Shown here in pieces: positions 36,329-49,169 of a stretch of 64,000 bases of DNA (the stretch's first letter is position 1; every line of letters starts with the position of its first letter). The notes beneath the pieces were generated by a model. It worked only from the letters and a program-made list of their open reading frames with translations. It searched no databases and had not been told where the DNA came from. Location of the stretch: NCBI GenBank assembly GCA_021030905.1, contig JAGFMI010000005.1:868001-932000 (forward strand), in the 5' to 3' direction. Source of the stretch: Pyrenula massariospora. Its lineage: Eukaryota; Ascomycota; Eurotiomycetes; Pyrenulales; Pyrenulaceae. Made by a program: the position numbers and the translations under genes.

Positions 36329-37879
36329 CTAGAAGTCGTGGAAGTAATGACCGTATCTGCAAACAGATCAGCCCGCACGAACACTAAATATCGTATGTAG
36401 AAACTCACGGATCATCTCCCTTCGACCCATATTGCTCGGTCTCCTCGGGATACTTGTCGAATTGACTTGCATCACCCATTCCCCCCTTCACCGGCGGTAC
36501 GTATGGCGCGTCGATATCCTTTTTGAGCAACCTCTCCCACGTGACCTCCGCGAACCAGGCATGATTCTTCACGTCTTGACTACCGCCGTGTAAATTGCCT
36601 AGTCGCTTGGTGAGGTCCGGAGTAATGAGCTGGACCAGGAGATCTTGTGCATCTGGGTGGATGTAAGGCGGGTACTTAACCCGGCCCTTGAGAATGTTTT
36701 CGTAGATCTTGACCGGTGAGCCGCCGTCCCAGAAGGGTGTGAAACCACACAGCATTTCAAAAATGAGGATTCCGAGTGACCACCTAGTGGGTATCATTAG
36801 AAGGTGCAGGCTTGGCGTCGAGAGACGCAAGATGAAATGTCTAAAGCAAGGGGTTATGTTGACTCACCAATCTACGGATTTGTTATATCCCTTAGATGCG
36901 ACCACCTCCGGTGCCAGGTAATCTGGAGTTCCGCAGAGAGTCCAGGTGATATCTGGTACTTCCTTTGCGAAGCCGAAGTCGGTGATCTTTAAGTGGCCAT
37001 GGCGGTCAAGCAGCAAGTTTTCGGGCTTCAGGTCGCGGTAGATGATATGCCCCGCATGGAGATACTCCAAGGCCAAGGTGACTTCGGCAGCGTAAAACTT
37101 GGCTACCGGGTTCGGGAATCTCTGAAATTCAAAGTCTTGGTCAGCTAAATACTTAGAAATTTGGTGGCTTAAGGGAGATAGTCGCCACGACCATTGGCAA
37201 TAAATGACCAGTGACACACCTGAGACTTTCTTAGCAGGCTGAAGAGTTCTCCTCCCTCAATGAAATCCATCACCATGTACAGGTTTTTCGGGTCCTGGAA
37301 AGTGCCCCAGAGCGTTATTAGGAATGGATGCTTAACCCTACCTAGCATCTTCCGCTCGTCATTGGTGTGCTCGATCTGCTTCATCTTGACAACTTGCGCC
37401 TTTTTTAACACCTTCACAGCGTAGAAACGTTGATTGTGCTTGGACTGTACGAGGTGCACTCGCCCAAAGCTCCCGGTGCCCAACGTTCGTTGCAGTGTAA
37501 AATCCGTCAGGGTGTATTTTCCCTTCGTCTGCCTCGGCTGAATGCGCTCCGGCGTGGTCGCGGCGGCTCCATCGCTCTGAGGAGGGTTGATCAAGTTCTT
37601 GATGCTGGCACTGTTGTCCGTCTTCGCACCCGGCGAAGACGACGGGGCCATCACCCCGTTCGCGTTGACTGGGACCTCAGGAGGAACGGATGTTACCGAT
37701 TGCGCAGCAACAGGCTGCGATGACTGGGTGGAAGAACTCTGGTTGGTTTTGTTCGACTGATTGGGCGAGGTTGGGGGGAATGTTGACTTCTTCTCAAGAG
37801 TCGGTGATGTTGGAGATGTAGGGTCTTTGGCCGAATCTTTCGTCCGTTTTTTCTTGAGAATGCTTCCGAGGGACGGCAT
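36329..37879 (-). CDS. cAMP-dependent protein kinase (PKA) catalytic subunit
   Basis: AGC-family Ser/Thr kinase released from the regulatory subunit by cAMP. Exons 37220-37879, 36868-37121, 36409-36783 and 36329-36356 give 438 residues. A Ser/Pro/Gln-rich N-terminal arm of about 120 residues, typical of filamentous fungi, precedes the kinase domain. Visible motifs are the P-loop LGTGSFGRV (133-141), Lys156 in YAVKVLKK, the catalytic loop YRDLKPEN with Asp250, DFG with Asp268, the activation loop [14 protein letters not shown] with the PDK1-site Thr281, and the C-terminal hydrophobic motif GHYFHDF. The last exon encodes only the final nine codons including that motif, so the unspliced frame would miss it. 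Met at 37879 is preferred to an upstream in-frame ATG at 37978 because [15 protein letters not shown] is the common fungal start. Confidence 0.95.
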
Positions 37880-39125
37880 AGATCGGGTTGGAGAGAAATT
37901 CTGCTGAGGGTTGAAGGTGCAGGACCGGGCCAGGTCCTTCCGCGGGTGTTCACAGCGACAGCGCGCGGCTGCTTGCACGAGCGTTGAGCACAGTGGATGA
38001 GGAAGCTAACACAGAGATAGCCGGATGAGAAAGGGATGCACTCTCCCTGTTGCACTGGAATGTGTGTAGCTACGGTGCGGAGAATGTTCGATCTGGCGAG
38101 GCAAGGGCGCTGATAGAGTTTGTGTAAGTCCGGGCGAAGTCGGCGGTAAGGCAGGTACAATATCGAGGATGGAATCACTCAATTGATCTCGAGCAGTCGG
38201 GTCAATTCAGAAGACGGAGCTGGTGATGAGGCTTCTGAAGGTATAGGTAGAGCAGACTTGGTAGCAACGAGCGGGCCAGAGGGGAATAGAGTCGGCCGGG
38301 GCCAAGGAAAGGAGGGGGAGGTCGGCGGTGATGCTAAGCGGCGTCCGACTAACCTAGCCGCGATACACACATGAGCGGCCGACCTAAGGGAAGCATCGGG
38401 ATGGCCGTGGGAGAGGGCCGGCGAGGGAAGGATCGCAAAAGCAGGACGCGTTCTTGAGCTCCACCGGGCGTCGAGGAGAGATGGGGATATGAGACAGCGG
38501 GGAAGAGAACGAGCTCTCGAGCTCTCCCCAGACTGCTGGCCTGCCTTATTCCCTCATCTCGTCGCACCTCATCCAACCTCTCCCGCACTTCGAGCTAAGA
38601 GAGCTCCACCCGCGGTCTTTGCCTGGTCCCAGCCAGTCTCATTGGTCTTCATTAGCCGTCTCTCTCGCTATCGTCACGGTGCCATCCCTGCGCCATCTCG
38701 TTGGCCTCGCCTCCCTTTGCCCTGCAAGCCTTTGTCCCCCCAACGCCAGAGATGTCACTGTTACACTGACGCGCCAGCAATCCAGAGAATCTTTCACCTT
38801 CTATCTTATGGTCAAATCGATTTCTAGACAGCGCCATGACGAACTTATCTACAGTGCGTCAAGGAACGGAACGGATCGGCACGGGTTCAGGATGGCTTGC
38901 CAAAGAAAAGCCGGATGCAAGATCTTGTCGTGGCTTTCGGAACTGCCATCTTTGATTTCAGAGCTGTGAAGAGATGCTTGGGAGTGAAACTACTTGGTGG
39001 TCTAATCATTGTGGCACCGCGAGTTGATCTCAAAAATACTTTATTATTGATTCGGAAAATCCGCGCATTTTTTATTGCATGACGATCGTGGCACGTATAT
39101 CTGCAAACAGCGCCAGACTTGGAGC
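37880..39125. promoter_or_regulatory. PKA 5' flank and leader region
   Basis: 1.25 kb between the PKA start and the 3' end of the SIN1 gene. It probably holds a long PKA promoter and leader; short upstream ATGs are present (for example 37978). No other gene is recognised. Confidence 0.4.
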
Positions 39126-41662
39126 TCAAGTCTGTGGCTTCATATATTTCCTTATTTCCTCCACGATCTCAGTTGCTTCTGACCCATTTCTTGCCTCGAA
39201 ATCATATCTCTTCATTTCATTTAACCTTGTCACGAACAGCCGCACAATCTTTTTATGCTTCTTGCTAACCTTGCATGCGCGAACGTCGTGGAATGGGATT
39301 GAAGTGGATTTGGAAGATGTCTCAAATAGTGTCCTCCCCGTATCAGCAGGTAGAATATGTAAATATTCTTGGTCAAATGTCAAAATCTTTTGGTTTGCTT
39401 GAGAAAACGACAAGTTCGTCTTTCGGACCACATTGAACTTCTTGAAATTCCCTGCAAGCGAGATGACGTCCTGCTTCTGCGCAAGAGGATGACCCTTCTT
39501 CCCTTTCTTTGGACCATCAATGTCAATGAGCAGCGGTGCGTTCGGCGAAGAGCTACCTGGCGAACCTGTCAGACTGTATGGACCACCCACAAAGCGTTTT
39601 CGAACCAGATCTAGCTCCGTTCTATCCCCGAGAGCCTCAACCGTACGATCGAGCAATGCCACCGTGTTGGTTCCGGCAACTTTGAGGCTAAACCCTGCTT
39701 TGTCAAGTTTCCACCTTCTGCAGACAAAATCCAAAATCTCGGCTATATAGCTGTCAACGCCGATTTCCATTGTTGCAGTTTGTGTGTAAGTGTCCAGGTC
39801 CATATAACGTATCTTTATGGTCTTTTGAGGAGCTGGAACTCTGGTGTTGTATATCCTTGTAGGTTCCGGTAGGTCTGCAGGAACAGTCGACTTGTCATTG
39901 AGGGCAGAAGAGAATGGCTGGAAATTGACTGGGTTAGTCCTTGGAGCTCCCCGTGGAGGTCCTATTTGGGAGACCGTAGGGCCGTCTTGCTTTGGATGAT
40001 CAAGGTTTTCAGGAACCTCCTCGGATACATTGTATTTTGGGGTAAGTTTTGCGTTCTCCTTAACCTGTTCCGGCGTTGCTTCAACTAGACCGAATTCGTC
40101 CCATGGCTTTTCTCGGGATCGAGCTCGAGCACCACGATTGTTATTCGAGGTGAAGTCAATGATAGGTTTTGTCCTAACAATCGCTGGAAAGTCAAAGTCT
40201 ACCTCTCCGTCTTCAACGATCCTTAGCGTCCATTTGTTGACATTCAATTCTTCTGGAGGCAGGCTTGGTTTCCTTTTTTCTTCGCTATATCTCCATAGAC
40301 TGAAGCCTATTGCCTCGACCACGCTCACGCTATTGCCTTCCTTCGAGGTTCGCTGCAGTAACATCTCAAACGGCCGATCAGGGTCTTCGGAAAAAGGGGC
40401 GTAGATCTTAATGTAAAGGGGATTTGTCGCACCTTTACCAGAGAGGCTGGCGAATGACTCGATTGGGTTGGCGGGTGTCTGTTTCCGGGCCCTGATCGCT
40501 GAGCCAAGAAGACTGACCGGTGACACGATACTAATTGGACGCGCTGGTGGCAAGTCCTGTAAACTAGGAATCGTTCTCGTCTTTTTTGGCGATAAATTTG
40601 GTAGATTGGAGGACGTCATGTTTGCTAGTAGTGGGGATGAATTTGGCAGGCCCGCTACACCAACACTTTCCAGTAACGAACCGGATTCCATCGTCTCGCC
40701 AAACTCAGAAGACAATGCAGAGCCATCAGAATCGCCGTCAGAGTCCGTATCGTCCCCTTCTTCTTGTTCTGGAAGCTTTGCTTCCTCCTCTTCCTCTACA
40801 CGTGGGGTCAGGGGATTGCTTGACTGGGTGCCAGTGCGAGAGCGAACTTGGCGCCGCTGAAAAACGGATGGATCAAGTTCAGTCTCCGACGACAACTCAC
40901 TGCTAGTAGCCGTATCACGACGAGCACGCGCTTTGACAGTTTCGACAGCACCGAGCGAACCTCTCCGAAATCGACTGTCATTGGAACGTCGAGAAGGTGA
41001 GGTAATTAGAAGCTCAGGTCCGTCTTTGCGATCCAGACTGCGAATGGGGGAAGAATCAGAACGATTGCGCACAGGCATTTTGGCAAACTTGATCTGCTGA
41101 GCGGCCCTCTGAGGCCCGTCAATATCATCATCGCTCTCATCGCTAAGGTCGCTGGAGTCTTCTTCGTCGGCATGTTCTCTCCGGCGGCGTCTTCGCAAGG
41201 CTGGACCTGGTCCAATTGTGTCATTGCTGCCACCTCCAGTTACCATACCACCCTCTTCCTCTTCTTCGGCCGCGGATCCCGGGGTCTGTACGTTGCCGCC
41301 TAATCGTGCTGGCACAGCAAAATAATCCGAGTTAAATGCGGTTGGGATTGGTGGGGAGTATGTTCGCTTGATGTCAGAGGAATTGGCGGACCAGCCGGCT
41401 GATCGAAACCCAGGATTGTTCAACACTGAAGAGTTGACATTGATGAGGCGTTCGCCGACGCCATCTTTGATGGTTGCTAAGTAAGACGTTCGCAGTTGCC
41501 ATATGGCAAAGCTTAAGAAATTGATCAGTCACATAACCGACTGCACTTGGAGCTAAAACAATTCAAAGCCACAATGCATAAATTAAAGCAGGTCAGATAT
41601 GAAAATTCGTAATCCTTAACGAGACTGCTGCCAACTTACTCCTCGTTCTGTAAGAGAGACAT
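39126..41662 (-). CDS. SIN1: TORC2 subunit SIN1 (Avo1/MIP1 type)
   Basis: Scaffold subunit that recruits substrates such as AGC kinases to target-of-rapamycin complex 2 at the plasma membrane. A 23-base first exon (41640-41662, MSLLQNE) is joined by a 128-base intron to 39126-41511, giving 802 residues. The start begins a conserved-looking segment, FAIWQLRTSYLATIKDGVGERL. A long disordered, charged region follows. The CRIM domain is at about 372-500 (NPLYIKIYAPFSEDPDRPFE, NKWTLRIVEDGEVDFDFPA). A Ras-binding-like domain is at about 570-655 (IKIRYMDLDTYTQTATMEI). A PH domain closes the protein from about 685 (FNVVRKTNLSFSQANQKIL to EEIRKYMKPQT). Confidence 0.93.
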
Positions 41663-42859
41663 TTGCTACACTTTACCAGTTCATCTGCAGGGGCGATGGC
41701 TTTGAGAGTATTCAGGGCAGCATAGAGATCTCCTCTATGTTAAAGAGCGGTTTGGCTATGTCAGATAAAAAGTGAGTATTCTCTGTAGAAGTCCTTGAAG
41801 TGGTGTATTTGTCGTGATAGCTTGATCAGAAGGCTCGGTAATTTGGCTCAAGGCACGTGTAATTATCCTCCGCAGTACGCAGTACCTCCACCTAAGAACA
41901 GTCTTGGCGGCTACGCGATTGCACCGTTATGCCAGTCTTCTTCTCGTCTTTCCATTATCCACGAAATTGAGTCTCAAGGTCGTATTTTTTGAAGATCCAG
42001 AATTTTCGAGACACAAAGTTCTCAGTGCCAATTTCTTCGAAACGCGGCTTGGATCTCATCAAGCACTAAGCCATCACTTTACGAACCGGGCCTCATTAAA
42101 TTGAACTGTCCTCAGCTAAGATAGATAGACTCTTAGAGTCTGTTGAGGCACCTACAATGACTCAGCACTCCTAGTGAAAAGCAAAGAGACCTATGTAAGG
42201 CTTTTATGCGAATTTTGTCCTATTGTGATCCTTTAGGGCTATGGTATTGTTATATACATGAGGAAAGCATACTGTCCAGTATGGCGCGAAGAAAAATCTA
42301 CCTAGATTCACTTTAAAAATGGTCGAGATCGAGCCTTTGCGTTCCGTTTGCCGTACATTTGGCCGTCAATATTTCCTAGGATCATTGGAATATAAATCTA
42401 GGCTGTCTAATGCTACTCGAAGCCCGATATTGTCTAAAACGTCGCCGCGCTTTTCGTGTTTGACCTAGTAGCCTCTAGCTCCTGGATGATGGCACCGGTC
42501 TGAAGCTTCATTTACTTCCACCATTCGTAGGACTCTGTTTTGGGACGCACTGAACGAAGACTGTCGTACGTTGCCTGGAAAGATTTCGCCGACAAGCAGT
42601 GATTTGTGATCGCAGTCGCGAGTCTTCTCCTAATTGCCCCGACTTTTGGCATATGGGTTATGAAAGTAGAATGTGTAACACTCAAATCAGCTAGGCTCTT
42701 CATCGAGGTAATTTAAATCTAGATTCTCCCCTCTAGGGAAGTTCGCTATAAGGATGCCAATGGCATCTTGCCCTCCAGAAGTTGCGGGTCGCGGAGATCC
42801 ATGTTGAAGCCGTAGTAGTTGAAGGCTTGAACAGTGTCAGTCATATTGTTGAAGAAGTA
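41663..42859. other. Intergenic region, no recognised gene
   Basis: SIN1 promoter side, then moderately AT-rich DNA with no ORF of note. Confidence 0.45.
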
Positions 42860-43622
42860 GCTAAGAAGCTGCACCTCGTTACATGAGCTCCGCATCGAAC
42901 GCTTTTATTCTAATGATCGTTGTAATTTAGACTATAGTGCCCGTTCTCATTACGAGAAAGTCCCATCTATTGCATTCCTTGACAGCGGTATTGGCGCCTC
43001 AGGCGTTGATCGTGTGGCCGAAAAAGACCGCAAGTTTATAGAAAGAAGTTTGTTTGGGGAGCAGCTGCGGTAAATGGTGATGGGAAGCAATTAATGCATA
43101 TGTGAATTTCAGACGTGGTTCGTTCTATCTGATGAGGCTGAAATGACCTGTTGGGAGGACTGCTATGAAGCTAATTCAGAAGCCATTGGTATTGAAGATG
43201 ATTTGATAGTAAATAGTGTCGTGAATTGTCGCTTGTCTTCCGATCCGAAGGCCGCGTTAGTCTCAAAAGCCTGTAGGTCCAAAATGATACCCGAAGGACC
43301 TGTGAACAATTGGTTATCATAGTTGTTAGATCTTGTGAAGATATGATGAAGAGGTAGCCGTTGTAACTCTCGGACGTACATTTTGGATCGCATTCGAATA
43401 CGCTGTTTGCGCCATTCCAAGCGCTTCAGCACTGACGATCACGAACTCGGTGTCATGAGCGTCCAGACGGGCAAAAAATTTCTATGGATAAGAAGCTGGG
43501 AGTACTGTCGCTTGGAGAACCTGTTGAATTTGATTCTCCGGGATCTGACGTTACGCTCGGACCGTTATATTTCCGTATCCCGTCAACGCAGGAAAGACCA
43601 TCCTGGCATGGCGACTTTATGT
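42860..43622 (+). pseudogene. Possible decayed coding fragments, one with a subtilisin-like motif
   Basis: Three plus-strand stretches read like protein but do not join. The first includes HYEKVPSIAFLDSGIGASG at about 42950-43010, where AFLDSGIG resembles the catalytic-Asp motif of subtilisin-type (S8) proteases. The second is WFVLSDEAEMTCWEDCYEA from about 43110. The third is KLGVLSLGEPVEFDSPGSDV and the following RIPSTQERPSWHGDFML, ending at 43622. Stops lie between them. The identification is tentative. Confidence 0.25.
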
Positions 43623-43629
43623 TGTAGCC

Positions 43630-44022
43630 CTAGCCTTTGCAACCCCAAGTGCAGCTGAGATCGTCGCCACTAGAAGGCTCAGAGCCGGGCTTGACATAAA
43701 CAGTATTAAGACGTTTCAGGTAGCTCTGACAAGAGAAAATCGGCGTACAGTACCAAAGTCCCCACACCCAGAGGCAGTCGAAGTCTGTGCTGCATACAAA
43801 GCCGGCACCAGGCATGACGCACATACAGTTGAGGCATTTTAGACTATTTGGACAAGCTATACCATGACCACAATGCTTCCCGACAAGAAAGTAAGCAATC
43901 TGCGTGAGCGGGTCCATGTCTCGGAGAGAAAATCGAAGCTCTGATTGAAAGATCTCCCACGAGGAATCGGCTTCTCCGGATACAGTCAATTGTGATGCAA
44001 GAAAGGCTCGTAGCACAAACAA
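43630..44022 (-). CDS. Cysteine-rich ORF with internal degenerate repeat, possibly secreted; 5' end unresolved
   Basis: An open frame of about 130 residues with eleven cysteines. A hydrophobic lead (FNILFVLRAFLASQLTVSG) could be a signal peptide, but the frame has no ATG: it opens at a TTG and, upstream, just after a TGA. Either a first exon is missing from my reading (a CACAG acceptor lies at about 44033) or the gene is broken. The C-terminal half holds two similar units, LKCLNCMCVMPGAGF...DFDCLWVWG and LKRLNTVYVKPGSEP...DLSCTWGC, where three cysteines of the first are Arg, Thr and Tyr in the second. The function is unknown; a former secreted effector-like protein is one reading. Confidence 0.4.
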   Translation of the reverse strand: MFVLRAFLASQLTVSGEADSSWEIFQSELRFSLRDMDPLTQIAYFLVGKHCGHGIACPNSLKCLNCMCVMPGAGFVCSTDFDCLWVWGLWYCTPIFSCQSYLKRLNTVYVKPGSEPSSGDDLSCTWGCKG

Positions 44023-47000
44023 AATATTGAAAGCTGTGAGAAGATGTTGAGCAGGGATAACGGATCAACAAAATTTTCAACTGCTACCGTCAGAAGAAAT
44101 GTTTACGAGAAACTGATGCCTAATACACGTTCCCTGTCTAGCTTGCCTCCCATTTTTGCCACAATTTTCTGCAGCATGGCCGCATGATGTTTTCAGCCGC
44201 AACAGTCATGTCTAATTGCTGGCAATTCAGACAAGGCTTGGGCTGGTCAGATTCATAGTCGGACACGGTGTGGGTCGGTATCCCGGAATGTGGCTACTTA
44301 AGTGCTGCATCCCGCGAGGCTCTCCTGTCAATGTTACCTGCTCAGAACATCCTATCAGGCTTCAAAGTAGTCCCCGGACCTCAGCAGCTTAAAATGCCTT
44401 AGCTGGACCTGGATCCAGACTCATTCAAGCCGTCAAGCATTCATATAGGAAGATCTTTGGTCAACCTTGCAAGTTACTAGATTCAATGTCTCCGTCGAGA
44501 TTTTGTGAAATTATTGTGAGCAAGTGCCGGCAACTTCCTATCTACTGTCGATCAGAGCTGAGGAACCTCGAGATCTTGGCGTTTACTTTGTACGATAGCA
44601 TCGTTAGGCGACTTCCGTCCTCGCGTGGAACAGTCAGATTGGGTGGCAGTCGTGCTGTTCGACCAATTCGAGGGATCGAATTCCTGTTCGTAATGGGTAG
44701 GACCCTGCTGTGGACCGGAAGATCTGTGTATTACGTTTGGGCATCGAGAGCCTCCCCATTGAACCGGATGGATGATTCATGGAGGCGAATTCTCATCAGG
44801 ACTTGCACAAAGAACTCTATCAAAGCTCTAAGGTCGTTCTAAACTAGTTTCAAAGGCGATGGCGAATTTTCTGTCAACACAATTCATTAGCAAAACTCCG
44901 TTCTTCAAAATTTATCGCTTTTGATAATTTTCTCATTGTTCGATATTTGCACTGACGAGTCCAAGGCATTTACTGCCATCAAGCCTACTTAGTCCAAGGT
45001 CTGTATAAGGACCGGGTATCCGGTAATTTGGAGGGACTGAAAGTCTGTGATTCGCCATCCTATCCGGGTAGAGCTGAGGCACCGATACCGGATGGCTTCC
45101 CTGCATCTGGACTTGAAAGTGTAACAAGAAAGGAAAGTAGAGCTCGTCAGGAGCCGATGGAACAAGCGGTCATTTTGCGCACGGATCTTCAGACCTATTC
45201 TTCGGTCAATAAAATCATTCTAAGAGAAGTCGCCTCATCTCGCTGCGCCGTCAAGTTGAAGATAGGCGTGATTCAGAGTATGCGGAGGTGCAGTCCGAAG
45301 TATTCGTTTAATTTCACCAAGCGAGGACTTACCAAAGCCGTCCAGCTCGTGGAAGCTGAACGCGCCGATCACATCCCAGCAGTTTGGTAAGAGGGTTGAG
45401 GGCGTAAGCTGCATGGACCCAGCGATGCCTAACGTTCTGCCAGGTGTTGTCGATCGGGACGTGACTTGGGTAGCTGTGCGGATCATCGTCGCATGTAGAT
45501 GTTAGCACCGCACTTCTCATAGACAGGGCGGCGCCACATTGAAAGAGAGGCTGCATGCCAGACCGTTGTGCCAGTACTGCACCGAGGAAAATAGCTGTGA
45601 AAAGGTGGCGGTGTAGTAGGAAGGAGATTGACGTGTCCTCAAGTGCCCGTTCGAGAGCATTTGTGCAACGGTCAGCCTCCCGCTAGGAAATTTGACACAT
45701 TGAGTGAGGCTCCCTTTGAAAATCCACAATTGACTGTCCCCAGCCAGTCGCCGGTCGCCAAAAAACGTCTTATCAACTGAGGGGAGTGTAGATCACTCCC
45801 TAGCAGCTCAAAATTGTATGGGTGTGTCGGAGAAAGAGCCGTTAAATGCATGGTGCCGTTTTTGGCAGCCTCAGTGCTGCTGAAACGCCCCTAAAGCTGT
45901 TAGCGATAACGAAGAGGCTTCCCGTCGTTTTCCAGAACTATCGGTCCCAAGGAGACGGCGTTCCGGTGTATGCACGGTAGATCGAACCCCTGTCTTTGTG
46001 CGAGGGCCACAGCCTCCAGTTGCGATCCCAATAACTCAATCTTCTAGAGAATTCACCGGGAACCCTGGAGCTTGGTTGCGTCCACCGCCTGAGATCTGCA
46101 TCCAGAGAACGAGACATGAGAAGTCTCTCCAACATAGAAACAGTAAGAGTACCCGCAAACTCGATCTAACGGGACGTCGCCTGACTGTTGTCATTGCTGT
46201 TTGCTGTGCTGTACAATAGCATGGTGATGTATCATCAAGGGTGGAGTGCTGGTCGGATTGAAGGAACTGGTCAGTCTTTGGCCTGTCCGTAGAGTAACAG
46301 ATTGGTACCAATACTTCGGTACCTGTAAGCCAAAGCCGTGAAAACCCTTTCGGCGGCAGAGAAGAGCAAGGAGTGATTTCCGTGTGACGCAAATCCCGAG
46401 TGCAGCGCGGGGCTGGGCCTTTGTAGGTACTTCCAAGATAACGATCTGGAGGGAAGTGAAGCTAGGATCTCATCCAGCTGAGATGTTGCAAGTGAATATG
46501 ACTGCGCTGTGGTAGAGGCGGTGAGGAGGATTTTGCCATGATGGACTGGTGATGATACGTGGGAATGATGGCTGTACGTGTCCGCCAGGGCGTGCATCGT
46601 ACAGGCGCATCGTGATTAGAACCATGCTGTCGGGTCAACGAGCACAGCTGCAAAGCGATTCCTAGAACCTGGATTGGAAGCTGAGTGGTGACGCAGAGGG
46701 ACAATTGTGGCACCGGGGAGATGCACGGTGGTAGCACGGGATCATTGGAAGCGATGGTTGATGGTGTGCTGAGAGCACGGAGGCGAGCGGGAAGAGCTTG
46801 GTGTGGGCGCTCAGAGACACGGGGGACAGGCTCGGGGGACCGGGGGGCTTCAGTGAGGCCGTTTTAAGCGTGGAGGAGGGGTGGGGAGGCACAAATGAGA
46901 TCGTGTACAAGGATGGACGTGGCCGGAAGGGCGCCCGTTCCACCCAGCGCGACACCCTGGTTCGATCTTGACATGTCAAGGATTGGGGGGCGTCTCCGTG

Positions 47001-49169
47001 CTCGCTCCGGCGCCCGCCCCCTGCAGGCCGCCTATTTCTGCATCTCCGTTGCTCGCACCTTTAGCGCCTCGTCGTTAGCAGCACCTAATTTGTACTTTGA
47101 CCATCACACCACACCCTCACTTCTATAGCGAGCGCGTTTCGATCTAACCTCTTTGCGACGACTAGCTCGAACAATCACACCCAGATACATGCAAGAATGC
47201 ACATGTTGCAGTCCTTCTATCTCTATATCGCCAATTCCAAATGGGAGTTCCGAAGCTTTCCCCACAAACGATGGTTGGTCTGACACCTTAGCGACCGCCT
47301 AACCACGCACGATCCAGAGGTTATGGTGCTCCCCTGTCACATCTGGTAGCCTGGATGACCATGAGTCTGGTACCTGGATTCGGTGGTCGCATTCATTTGA
47401 GGAACTTTGGACGCTCTCGGCCTAGGGCACAGTGTCGCCAAAGCTTTGGTCGTGTTCAGGTACCAGGCCGTCATTGAGCTCTCTTGAGCGTGCCCTGGCC
47501 TTTCCGAGGCCACGCCAGTCATAGCGCCGTCGCGTCAAATACCCTTCCTATAGAGACAGGTGGACAAGATGTCTACTTCCAAGCCTCTCAATTATAAAGC
47601 ATTGAATACTGTGGGTACTCTGACAGAATCCGTTTGCGTCTCAAGTCACGGTCTGTCGCGGGTACTGGAATTAGAAGACGGAAACATCACTGCGTACCGC
47701 CCTGACAAGATTCGCTTGGAGCCACACAGACTGTGTCATGAAGCAGATCACATAATGCGTGCTCAGATCCGCTAGGGCTGCGTCAAGGATGCCTCGGCGA
47801 ATACCGCTTCTGGATCGAGAAGTCATTGGCCCCCCTGCTCTCGATTTAATGCTATTTTGGACATGAAGATGTTCTTTTTCCGGTGAGTTTGAAATGCCGA
47901 ATACCCCCATTTCCTCAGAGATTCCATCATAGCGACTGTATGAAAGCGCGTCAATGTGCGGCAGAGTCTCCCTATTTCCTTTTTGAAACATTCTTTGGCG
48001 TCGCCTGATGAGGAAAGGCTCTCTGTGTGGCGAGACATGCGAACAGACTGAACCAGTACGAAGTGGTGGCTGCTCTACTTACACTTTGGCCCTGACATCT
48101 TATCTAACGACATTGCGGGCACCAGTATTTGAGGAGCTTTATGGGGTCCCAGTAGATGTGGTTCGCTCACCGTACATTTGCTGTCCTCAACCCTGCATGC
48201 AGCTTCGGCAACCCGGCTTTCAGGTAGAGTGACTGTAGGTCCCTGGCCTCGGTCGAGACTTTTTGTTCCCTGCCCGAGCTGCTGCAGTTTCGACCAGTTC
48301 GAAGTTACAGACTCAAAGCTTTGTCTGATTGGGTGGTCGGCCTAGCTTGAACCAGAAACGCGCAAAAGCAAAAATCAAGCCTTTGCCGCTACCATCAACG
48401 CACGCTACTCTTCCGGGGCCCAAAGCCGCTGCTACGATCGTCTTGGTCTACCAATGACACCAGCCACCGCGCCCAGAGCGTTGGCATGACCTACAGTCGT
48501 TCTGGCTATTACGTACCTATAGCTTATATTACAAGTGTCTCGGAAACTTTGGGTTAACCCACAACGCCACTGTCTCCATCACCTTTCTGGCACCGACAGC
48601 TGCCAATTGACAGATCCCGGTACCGCTGTCTTCCATGTCTGACGGCCTGCGCTTTTCTCCAAGTCTCAAGACCGCCTATGATCTGCGCCCTGGATTAGCT
48701 GCACGATTAACTCGCCTGGCTATATCCGAATGTGAACTGACGTCCCATCTCGCCTCTATCTGGCCTAAGCCTAAAGTTGCCGACGGCCCGATGCCTGGAT
48801 CCTACTCAGTCATCGTTGAGTTTTGCTACGCTCATCATCTCTGCTAATATTAGGGCTATGTCCCTGTCTCTGTTCTTCCAGTCACACCCGACGACGAGGT
48901 ACGTTGACCATTACAAGATTTAGTGTGTGGCATCGACCTTTTTCTTTGCCCATTACAATCCAAAACCATATCTTTGTATCATGCATCTACTTGTCTCCTT
49001 TGATCTAAAAGTGAACCAGCCTGGCCACAAACCCCAAGATATAGAATTCTGCGTCGAATCGCTCTAACACTTCTCTCCTTCTAGCTCCCAGCCCGCGGCA
49101 CAGCATCTGAAGCGCCTGAGCTTGACTTGTCGTGCGCAGGATCTTGATCACGCTGCTGCTGAATTGACA
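44023..49169. other. Long gene-poor region upstream of the homeodomain gene
   Basis: 5.1 kb with many short ORFs and none that I recognise. GC content rises toward 46.7-47.1 kb. The right end holds splice-like signals (for example GTACGT at 48899) that could belong to a spliced 5' leader of the homeodomain gene. No RNA gene is visible. Confidence 0.45.

Noticed and set aside
44486-44842. Plus-strand ORF of 118 residues
   Set aside because: No motif, no neighbouring splice-compatible exons; chance ORF is likelier.
46036-46392. Minus-strand ORF of 118 residues
   Set aside because: No motif; overlapping ORFs of similar length on both strands suggest chance.
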